Origin: Priapulus caudatus
Taxonomy: Eukaryota; Priapulida; Priapulimorpha; Priapulimorphida; Priapulidae
NCBI RefSeq assembly: GCF_000485595.1
Contig: NW_014577067.1
Location: 986,994 to 1,022,051, forward strand
Length of the DNA: 35,058 nucleotides
Direction of reading: 5' to 3'
A program made the position numbers and the translations under genes. How positions within the stretch are numbered: position 1 is the first letter of the stretch; each line of letters begins with the position of its first letter. Of this stretch, positions 20,840 to 32,000 are shown piece by piece. Under the pieces are notes generated by a model. It was not told where the DNA came from, did not search any database, and saw only the letters and a list, made by a program, of their open reading frames with translations.

Positions 20840-21032
20840 CGCGTTCACACGGACGTTTTTGGCCCGAGCCTAATCTGTGAGATATTTGAATTGTGCAATA
20901 AAATTTATTTGAATTTGAATTTGAATTTGACAGACAGTATTCACTTGCGTACGTGTGAACGCTCCGACTCAAACCGGCCCGAGCCAAATTTAGCCCATTT
21001 GGCTCGAGTCAAACAATGACCGTGTGAACGCG
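20840..21032. mobile_element. Small MITE with CGCGTTCACACGG termini
   Basis: CGCGTTCACACGG at 20840-20852 is the exact inverse of 21020-21032, and the match continues more weakly into a CCGAGCC block. TA lies just outside each end (20835-20836 and 21034-21035), which would fit a Tc1/mariner-type target but is weak evidence. A subterminal copy (GTGTGAACGCTCCGACTC) lies near 20953. The middle holds an AATAAA and a (TTGAAT)n run. Confidence 0.6.
20889..20930 (+). repeat. AATAAA plus (TTGAAT)n, possible retroelement tail
   Basis: GTGCAATAAAATTTA is followed by about four TTGAAT units. Short 3' microsatellite tails of this sort mark the ends of CR1/L2-like non-LTR retroelements, so it may be a severely 5'-truncated insertion inside the MITE. 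Confidence 0.4.
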
Positions 21033-21034
21033 GT

Positions 21035-24000
21035 AATAGAATCATATTGGTTATCCTATATTAACCCATATTGTACTCGTGTTAAATCTATATTGTACAG
21101 CTATATATTGTAAGCCCATGATTTAACAATGACGTTCCCTGCGCTGACACGATAGCAGATAGTCAGGTGTGTATTGTAGGGACGTAGTTTGTATGTAATA
21201 ATTACATGTAATGTACATGTAATTGTATGTAATGTTACAGCATGAGCATGCCCAGTATCTGCTACGAGAAATTTTCTTGAATTAGGCCTATTTTATATTA
21301 ATAAATCAATTTGATTAATAGAAAAATAAAGAAAGAAAATTAAATATAATGAATGAGCATATTAATCGCGAAGTAGTCACGTGAAGAAAGAAATTGAGGT
21401 GGGGGAGGAAGAGGAGGAGAATGGGGACAGGAGGAGAGGAGGGCAGGGGGAGTGGCGCAGAAAAGGTGAAGAGTGAAGGAAGGGGTGGATGATAGTTGTG
21501 TGATGAAAAATGTAGGAGAGGTGGAGGAGGTCAGCGATTGAGGGGAACATAACAAAAGGCAGAGATCTCTGTAAAATAGTCCGGCGTTCATAACTTCCCC
21601 ATAGTCTCCATAGTTGTGCATCTTCAACATAGAACGAAGAAATTGAAGAAATTAAATATCTTAATTGTAGGTGTTTTTATTGCATTTTGTGTGTGGCTAG
21701 CATTCGAGTTACCACGAAAACAGGCGTTAAAAAACCAATCAGGTTTAACAAGCTTTAGCAAGTAAAACAGAGAACATGTTAACTCTTTCTAATTAAATTA
21801 ATACTATATTTTCGGAAAGTAAACACAGTAAAATAAAAGCAAACACATTGGTATCTTACAAACAGTTTATTAACATTACTGTTATTATACTTAATGCATA
21901 CAGAAAGCATTTAAGATAGAACTCGGCTTTTATTATCAACGGTTACAGATTCCGTATTTATTTTAATGCATTTAATTTGAACTCTTCCTGACCCTGGCAC
22001 TGATGGCCCCTCAATGTTCGCCTCGTAAGTAGTAATGCAAACACTAAACCGATAACAACAATTTAAGCACGGCGATTCAAGTCTGTTCCGCAAAGATGAC
22101 ATTCTCTCGTTCTGATGACGACGCAACAAAAGAGCTCAGAATCGCGCGCGACTGGAATGACAATTAGCAACGCCATGCTTAATTAGGCATTACGCTGTCT
22201 GTTAAGTGTCACGGCAGCACTCTCCGTCATCACACGAAATGGGATTTCCAGAAAACTGCCGTCGGATATTTCGCGTACGGACGCAATAGATGTTAGCGTA
22301 ATAGGAACTAGTTTGTCAACAACAGCATACATGACGAGTAAAAGGAAGAAAGAACCGCATAAAGAAGACACACGCACAACATCTGCTATTTTACACATGT
22401 CAAACATATCGAGTCTACATATAAACAATAATCTAAAAACTTGTCGTGACGGCGAGCATTCGAACTAGAATTTACAAGACGACGATGATCGACAGACGAA
22501 ATCTTTCACACATATTCAATGGATAAAGGAATTTCCAGAACGAATGCATATATAATATAACGATAGGGCTCGAAAGCCCGGACACATTACATCTTATCCG
22601 GAGGACGCAATTGCGCATTTCATTCTCACGAATATAGAACACCAAGTGAAACACAAATGGCTTTACTGGATTGAAAACCATTCCGTAAACTGACACGCAC
22701 GGTTACATAACGCCATCTTTATATATCAGAATTGACCTAGGTGTCTGGGCGAGATAACCACAGGCGCTTGGAGATTTTTTAGAACGCCACCATCGCAACG
22801 CTAATTGGCTAAACTGTCGATGGACCCCAGACAGATACGTCAACTCAGAAACCCGTGCAGTGAAACCAATGCGCGTGTACACAGCAGGCATGCTCTGTCA
22901 GGTGAATGGTTACACAAAAGCACCGCAATGACTCTAATGCGTGTCTCATCGGGGCACCCGGAATTCTGAGAGAGATAGCGCTGGTATACACGCTCGTGGA
23001 GAACATTAGTCTTACATCCACGCAGCATCCGCTCCTCATCCCAAATTCGAAGCTAATTGAAGTTTCACGGGGCGTGCAAGCGCCGGCCGTGTGCATCTTT
23101 GCAGGCAGCCGTATGCAACGACGCAGCAATGTACAGTACATAGAAAACAGCGGCATCTCCGGGGTGTTTAAAAAAGAGCAAATCGTATTGCACTCTTATC
23201 CTCCTACTACTATCACTACTCCTACAACTACTACAGCCTAGCGTTGATAAGCACTAGGAATGGATAATCACACGTACATCTGAAGAAATGAATCGTTGAA
23301 ACACGCGCGAGGGAAGAAGAGCAGAATGCGCACCCTCCTCACGCCAAATCATCGGCGAATCGAATGCTTGCGTCCTGCGGTGTTCTCTTTCGGCGACCGG
23401 CACAGCGTTGGCACTAGAGGATATGTGTCTCTCCCGGAATTGGCTTGTGTTTGGCCAGCAGGTGGCGTGTCCATAGCGAACAACGTATCACGGCAACAGG
23501 CAGTGATAACAAGCTCATAGCTTCCGCCCACGCCCGCACAACAACCGATTGCTCGAACGCGTCATAGCGGGACTGCTTGTGGGCGAAAATTCACGGGAGA
23601 AGTAAATGAATGAGAAAAGCCGAACACTCCAGCGAAGCAGACCGATTAGATGAAACCGATTCGCAAAGCAATTTGCTTAAAACTAGTGGGGAAGGGGCCG
23701 TGCACACACAGGAACATGCTGTGAGGGACACTACCTACATTCCCGCGGCACGCGACAGGAACATCAATGAATTGGCATGCAGTGCAATGTTGGTTGTGAT
23801 TAATACTGCTAACTACATCTTATAATCAGTGAACTCACGTCTGCCTACAATTACCGTCAATGGGAAATAAATACAAAAAAACGTTCACTTAAATAGCAAA
23901 AAAACACTGATCATACCATACATATTGCCAAAAATTGATTATACACACTGACGAGAAGGAAACATGACAACAAATTAACTTATGTTAAGAACGCATCAAC

Positions 24001-25784
24001 TAGACTCTTGGTCGAAAACACGTACAGCGACGTTCATGAAAGAAAGCAGTAACGCGCGTCTATAACTAAGCGCCGACGTCTGCTCGCTTGTAATCAAGTA
24101 TAAATGCAAAAGCACCGATCAAATTCCATTCAGTTTTCTCGCCAATTTCCGAATTCCACGCTAATTAATGCACCCATCACTGCGAGTAACGCACGCGTCC
24201 AGCACGTAAATCTGTCACATTCACTCCCGCAACCACGCCGCGCTTTGAAGCACGGAAACTAAAACCACAGCACATCTCTGAGCAGCGTGCGTATCAATCA
24301 AAGTCAGTCACATGCAGCTGTTAAAACTCTCTAAAGTTGACGTTCTACGCTACGTAGACGTCAAAATGTGGCGGTTCCGTGCTGGACACGTGCGTTCGTA
24401 CATACAATGCTGAGGACCAACAGATGTGAGTAGAGGGGCCGATGAGACAATCATACGTAGACGATTTTAGAATGTGTTCTCACGCAAGTAAGCTAGATGG
24501 CGCCACGATACATCTGTTAGTTTGTTAACCAGCCTATATTTACAGCAGAGAGTGAGAGCTCGGTGCAATTGTGGTCTACATCTAAATACTGAGCCCAAGT
24601 GAAGTACGCTGGTTGTTCCAAAGAATTCGATTACAAGACTCGATATCACGAACGTACACAAATTTTTGTTTAAAAAGCCAGCAGGGTAGGGTGTATCTGT
24701 TAAAAACGAAATAACAATGAATGGTTCTTTGGAACAACCAGAGCAAAGAATGGAAGCCATCACCACTATGTACAATCCACAGCCGACAGACGCCAGCATT
24801 ACTGCTGGTCTGAAGTTCTACTGTCTGCTCGGTGTGGCTCTTATATAACCGGCATTCATTCTGCATGGGGCAGAGAAAGAAGGAAGCATGCTCTCTCGCT
24901 ATTTCTCTATCTTCCGATTAATTCAAACTTCCAGCTCTCAGCTCAATATGTCATGCAACTTCCACTCTACAAATGCTCTCCTTAGGTGACCTACCCCACA
25001 AACCTCACTCGCCACTACACTATCGTTACGACTATTTACCGAAAACGAGAGAAGCAGGGTTTATGCGATGACGGGTGCAGCATATGGGTAGTTTCGATCA
25101 CTGAACCCACGCGCCCTGTCATCGGCGAGAACGTATTAGGAAAAAGTATATATACACAAAGAGCAGAAACTACGTTGGCAGTACTTAACAGTGTGGTTCG
25201 TTGGTTAGGTCACCGCAGTAGAGTAAGAGCCTGTATGACAGCGCCAAGTGTTACCTGGCAGCTAGAGAGGCATATCTGCTGCCTGGCTGGCCTTACTGTT
25301 TCAGTTTCTTCATCGTTCCAAAAATCGACACCTTCCTACAAAGAAGCGAAATGGATACGACAATGTGAGGACCGAAATCAAAAAATAGCATACACGGAAT
25401 GGCTGGAAGATACACAAACGCGCACTATACGCTGAGCAAATAACAGAATGTGATCTATCATCGACTTGATCCATGCTGAAACTCAAAACTTGCCACTCAG
25501 CCATAAACGAAAACAAATCATACGAACGTCGGCAAAAATGATAGCCATGCTTTTGCAGTATACTAATGCGCAGGCAGAAACGCAGGTACACCAACACTTG
25601 CATACGGCCAACCTGCAATGGAATGCGTGCTTTGTGTTCCCCTATATCTAGACCCCTTTCCCCCACCCCACCACGGAATGCTCCCTCAACAAGCAGATTA
25701 TAAAATGATATGACTTCAACTATTGCCCGTACTCACCCACTCTAGCACATGAGTATCTCTGCCTCACCACATTTACGCACATAT
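21035..25784. other. ~4.7 kb without a recognised gene
   Basis: I found a small ATTACATGTAAT palindromic patch near 21200-21240, a purine-rich stretch at 21390-21530 and a short CTA-rich run near 23200-23238. The longest frame (24986-25435, plus) matches no family I know and runs antisense to the downstream flank of the septin gene. No polyadenylation signal for the septin could be placed with confidence here. Confidence 0.4.
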
Positions 25785-25862
25785 TCGCACACACGCATGC
25801 ACGTGTGCACACAATCACACACACGCACGTACGCACGCACGTACGCACACTGACGCACACAC
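25785..25862 (+). repeat. (CA)n/(ACGC)n microsatellite
   Basis: CACACACG and ACGT/ACGC units. It lies about 110 bp past the septin stop codon and so would fall in the septin 3' UTR or immediate flank. Confidence 0.85.
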
Positions 25863-25972
25863 ATACTCCATTACAGGTAAACAGTAAACAAGCACGGGTG
25901 ACCTGCTTGTCTGATATACATAGACGCGAAAAGCGCAGTCGCTAGCACATCGTCACCGGGGCGATGGAAGAG

Positions 25973-26018
25973 TTAAAAGAAGCCCTTCTTCTTATCCTTT
26001 TTCTTGCCCTCGAGGCTT
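25973..26018 (-). CDS. SEPTIN7: Septin last exon (lysine-rich tail)
   Basis: After a CGTTTCAG acceptor the exon completes the glutamate codon and encodes [14 protein letters not shown] followed by TAA. The basic end ending in an aromatic residue resembles the KKKGKIF end of vertebrate septin-7. The intron before it is 3247 bp, by far the longest visible. Confidence 0.88.
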
Positions 26019-29000
26019 CTGAAACGAAACAAGAAGCCATGCAGCATTACACGGTCGGGGTGCGGCGTGGGAGAGACATACTTAGCTGCTGAGACATCAA
26101 CGATTGACTGTAGACACAATACAGCACACGCAGACAGCTTGTAGACAAATACAACATGCAGCTACACCTTTCTCTATTCCCAACTACTTTACTCCTATAC
26201 CCGTACTATATATCTATTTACTAGGGATTATATTTCAATCTCAGATATTCTCTCGGGTGCCTAATAATATTATGTAACGTGAGTCAATTATTAACAATGA
26301 CTACAGCTACAGCTAGACACGCGACATTCCCAGATAACTAGATCCATGTTTCTGCAATTACTATTTTTTAATATATTATACATTTACATTCCCTGCCTGT
26401 TACAACCCTCGGCTACTGTGACTCTCTCCTAGGCTATGTCACCACTCTGTTCTCCCCAATGTAATGTCTCGAATGCAGAAAGATTTACTAGATGCACCGA
26501 ACTCAACTGTTAAGTGTGACCTCTCCTCTCATGTCTCTATTACCCCTCATTCCCTAACCCCTGCTGCAAGTTGTACTTGAATATCCTATGTCTCACAACT
26601 AGCTGCACTCATTTATAACTTCCCGTTAATGTAGTCAAAGTATAATCTGTCTAGATATCACCCTACAATTAACAAGACGAGTATTAGTAGCATCATGCAT
26701 AGCATCATGCAGATTGTCAAGGATCGATGCAATGAATTGAAGAATAGCTCTTGAAATATAGTCTGAAAATATCTGCACACATCAGTCAGTAAAACAGTAG
26801 ATCTGCTAATCTTCAGGACCCGGTTTCACAGACGTGGATTAACTTTTAACTCAGAGTTAAGGAATTTAACACAGAGTTAAGAGTTAATCCACAACTGTGG
26901 AACTGGGTCCAGGCTGAGGAATCCAGTCGGTTGCAGTCTAGAAAAGTGAAGTAATATATCAATGAAGTTCGATTGTTAGTGATTGAGGAATAGTACAGGC
27001 AAAAAATCAAGAACAACACAAAGAAGAAAATGAGAAAAAATTGATACATCTTATAAAAACCATGAAAAAATAAAAACGAAAACCAAGTAAAAAATATCAG
27101 TGGATTAAATGTAACTGAATGCGTTTAAATGAATTCAATTTTCAAATAAATTACGAAAATGAATAAATGAAGTTAATAAGATAATATTATTAATGCAAAA
27201 AATACGTTGTCACAACGGTTACAGTTAAATCGCCCTGTAAAGAGAAATACGCATATTTTGAATCGAACACCACCGTGTGGCCACCAGCCTATAACAAATC
27301 ACAGAAAACAGAAATGAGACGAATGTTGACAAACAGCGAAGCGATAGATCAGAGTAGAAATCAGGTGTGAAAGGGGCTTCTAATGAAGGAATGCCAGTGC
27401 TTCACTCCATGCTCTTTGCCTGGTAGTCCATAGTAAGAACAACTGCGTGAGGGCTGGCAGAATTTGATACATCATGCGCGTGCTGCGTGTGATGCTCGAA
27501 AAACAGAAAACCCCTTTCACGAGCCCTAGCAGCAGATTTCTTCCAAGTGGTGACACCTACCGACCAGGACCAGAGTGACCACCCCAAGTCGAATATTTGC
27601 CATTGCGGGCATTCCTGTACACGGACAAAAGTGGGGAAATATTAATTACAATCACAGCTTGCGGTACATTGAAAACCCACACTAAAATACGTGGCACAAC
27701 TTAGAGAAAAACACATATTAAAAAATGACGAACACAGACACACTGCATAAAATACACGAAGAATCATTGCACCTTAGCGGACAATAGGCGACATAATGTT
27801 CTTTGTGAGATGATATATGATCATCCCGAATCAAGCTACGCACGTAAGTTTATCTAAAAAAGAAGACACACACACGCCCAACCACCATCCAAGCACATAG
27901 ACTGTGCCTGATGTTTGTTCATAGATCTTAAATGCCTTCATCAACGCAATTTCTGTTTGTACAGTAATAGCCCTCGTATAATCTTCTCAATACTACTTCC
28001 GGCGATCTTTGTATCCTGAGAATTCGTGTAAACGCCCCATGTTCATGTGAAAAAAGTTGCTGTATTTTCCAAAGAGAAACCAAGTTAAATTCGTTTCTAT
28101 GTATTAGATCAGAACGAAATTCTGAATTTTCCCCCGAAATCAAGTTTGGGCCGCATTTTTGAAGATATTCATAGTTAGCGCAATGATATAATTTGGCAGG
28201 CGCAGTCAGAGAACACAGAGCAACGGACGAGCGGGCTACGCAGCACGACTGCCATACCTTTCCAAACGTTTGCGACCTTTCAACCTCCTACCATCCCTAC
28301 AAAATCGTACAAAACGCCGATGAATTGTTGCCGGCTCGATCGGCACACCCCCCGAGGTTAGCAATTTCCCAACGAAGAAGTCATACTGCTGCTCTACACG
28401 CTTCAGAGACCAATGAAAGGATTGGGATGATCTGATTCGAACTTCGTGGTAATGATTTATGGTTCTTCCACGGATCTCGCAAACTAACCACAAAAACCCC
28501 CATCCACCCATTATTTACAACCGCTAGCGTCTGATAGTAGCAGTTGAAGTGTGGTAGAACTTCTAAAGGCACCACATGAAGCCCCATCTAAAGCGGGAGA
28601 CACACCATGCAAATTTATTCGCACGTCCGTAGCGATTGCAAAATCGCAGTGAAACTCGCATGGTGTGTCCGGTCAAGCGCGGGCAAATTTCGCTGCAAAT
28701 TTCATCCGCACCGAAATTCGCAGCGATCAAACATGTTTGATATTTTCGCTGCGGACGTGCGAATATAGACTGGTACCCGTCCCTTCTCACAAGCTCGATA
28801 TAGGCCTATATCGAGCTTGTGAGAAGGGATGGGTACCAGTCTAGTGCGAATAATGGCCGATTGTTATAATGCAGCGAATCATTGATCAGTATGCTAATCA
28901 CGTGACCACATGACTGTTGGAGCCATGGTGGAGCCGTGTGGCGCCAGTAGATCGCGTGTAGTGTGTACGCTGCGGACGTGCGAATAAATTCGCATGGTGT

Positions 29001-32000
29001 GTCTGCTCAATTATCGCATGCGAGTGTGAATATTTTCGCTGCGGATATGATCGCTACGGACGTGCGAATAAATTCGCATGGTGCATCCCAGGCTTAAAGA
29101 GCACCAGTCAAACACGGCTGAGAATAAACGCATTGATGCTGAGACGTGCACGAGTCGTCCGTATTAGTAAAGCGTGTGTAAAGAGACTGCTGTCGTAGGA
29201 GATAGGGCAAAGAGACGCAGATTCGACCCCATCGTCGTTCGAGCGAGCCACAGACGATTACTTACTCCTTGGAGCCAGCCTCCAGGGACTTGGTGCGGCT
29301 GTCGATCTGCGTCGACTCGAATATCGACTTCTCGTTTTCGAACTGCCTTCTCTTCTCCTCCAGCTCCTTCTCCTGCTGCTCCAGCGACTTCTTCATCTGC
29401 TCGTGTCGCTTCTGCAACTGCAAGCGAGCAAAGCTTCGCGTCACAAACTGGTGACTGCTCAGAGACACTCGTTAAAGTCTATGCTGGCCGCCAGCACTGC
29501 ATTTGTGGAGGTGAGCCTGAGGCCGAGTGGGAAGGCCAAGCAGCAGCAACACTGTCAGTGATTGTAAGCACATGGAAAAAATAATCTCGCTTTTTACTCT
29601 GGATCAGTCTAATGACTGATTACTCTTCAACAACTTCATCTGCGCTCAATAAGCCCCTCACCACACACCACCCACGGTCTGAAACATAGCCCAAGGTCAG
29701 ATATTAGATAAAAGAAACATTCCTAACTTTGAGCGACTATACATCACGTACGTCTGCCTCTGAATCCCTCAGCTGCAGCATCTTTTCCTTGACCTTCATT
29801 TCAAACACTTGCTCCATCTGTTGCTCGGTCTTCTTCATCTTGTCTAGCCGGTCCTTCTTCTCTTCAGCGATCTGCATCATCGGACTTCTGCAATGCAAAT
29901 ACGCCCGATTAGGAAACAATATAGGTATCAACATCACTATGAAAAACCGATCTTACTAACTTTATACGTTCATGGCATTACATAAGTAGCTAGTCGAATA
30001 TACACGGTGTAGTCATATATCAGTATTGTAGTGGATCTGCATTCCATACAGACGATCCAAACCTTCAGGTCACACAAGGATCAATGCCCCCTCTTGACCT
30101 TAATTCAATGACACTCGCGTTTAAATTAAACAACAACAGAAATGCTCAATCAATTCATAATTTTTTTAACTAAATCAAAATCAGTTTCTCCCATAACTTT
30201 TGAGATGGTGATTTTGCATTCCTCGTTAAACCCAATGTATACCGTGACATATCAGAGAGAGAGAGAGAGAGGCCTAGACCAGCACTAGGTGTACACGCTA
30301 GTCCCACCAAGATGTGAAAGCACGGACAGATTCTCCCCCGGCTCATTTACCACGTCGAGCGCGCGCCGCGACCAGCACTCACTTGTTGGGAATCTTGCCC
30401 GACTTTCCGTCGGACGTGATGCCGACGAGCTTTCGGCAGCGGAAGTTCTCGTAGTGGACATTGTTGGTGACGTCCTTGAGGTCCATCATGTGCGTACGCA
30501 CGAGCATGTTTCGCAGAGGAATGAAATCACAGTGCTCCATGTTCTCAACTGCAGAGGGAGGAAGGAAGAGAGGGGAGGGAGGTTAAAATGGACGGCGTAA
30601 CACGGCTGAGACGGGAACGGTGGACGACCGTCGATTACGACGAAATATGCGTCGAGGATGAACGCGATACCTTATTTTAAAATTCATTTTATTTTATTTT
30701 ATTTTAAATTTTTTTTATGAGTACAAGTATATTATCCTGTTAGCAGCAGTTATGACATCTGATATTGTTGCCATGGCCAAGCTGAAAAGTTGCTTGGATT
30801 GTCACTGGATTGCAGTAGGTAAAACAGACAACTAGCCTGCTGCCGGCCGACACAGGCTGCAAAACTAGGAGCTAAAAGCAAGGAATAGATTATCATCAGC
30901 ATACCTTCGACAATTCCCCACGGATACCGTCGACCCCGCACCTTCTTGCCAGAGACCTCTATTACTGTATTGCTGCCAACGACGGCAAATGGCACTCGCT
31001 CCTGTAGAGAGAGAAAATGAGAGATAAAAATCACACGTTTTATTGCTGATCTGCCATTCACAACCAATTCTGGAAAGTAACAACAGGCTCAAAGTAAAAC
31101 CGATCCCTCATGCAAGATAAATGACTTCAATAGTGCACAATTGCTCGACAAATCCATTTGAGGAGGAATTTCTGTTGGCCAAAATGGCTTGAGTTACAAG
31201 ATTCACAAACCATCAAAACGGGAAGATTTTCTAAACGTCATTTGCAATTGCATGTGGTGAAATTGCCAACAGACTGAGATGGTTTCTGACAAAATGTGTA
31301 ACATCGATAATAATTTCATCTCACAATAGAGTGATTCATGCACTGGGTTATGTTTGGGAAATCGTCTGTGGTTGGAATAACTGTGGGTTAGCAAGACTAA
31401 ACTTGGTAAACAATGACGGCAGTTTTATAATGCACTCTTGACTCTCTTACATATGTAAGGAACGAACTCATATACACCAACAGTTATTCCCTAATGGCAC
31501 CATATTATATTTCAAGTAACGTAAAATTTTACTTGAAAATAAATATTTATGACTTTTGGCCATTTTTAAACATTGGATACTTAAAACTGAGTGCTAGTGT
31601 TGGAAAACCTAGAGCATATATTACAGTTTCCCTGAATACTGAAAACAGTGGTTAGGAAGACAATTGTATTCCTTATTACACAGTAGAGACTGATCACCTT
31701 GAGCGATTTGTTGGTCTTGTTCTCCTCTTCATCCTCTATGTCTGGGAAGTCGTAGATTTTAATTTTGTGTTGAGCAATCTCATTTAAGATCTGAAATAGT
31801 CAAAATTCAAGAATTGAATGAAATACACTCCTTATATCTCATATCCAATTACTCAACTAGGTCATCCTTCAGGACGCCCCAATATATCATATCCAAATCA
31901 TTTAAAAAATACTCAATTCATTGGGGTTTCCACCTTACCAGATAAACATGGTAAATTAAATCAATTAGATTACAGAGAATTAATCTTTTTTTTTTAAATG

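Noticed and set aside
22703-22891. Minus frame beginning with a VYTR motif like the end of trypsin-type proteases
   Set aside because: The following residues do not match a protease C-terminus, and no catalytic-triad exon is nearby.
24986-25435. 149-codon plus frame
   Set aside because: No recognisable family, no splice context, and it is antisense to the septin 3' flank; it is probably a random frame.
30289-30600. 103-codon plus frame over septin exon F
   Set aside because: It is the antisense shadow of a well-supported exon.
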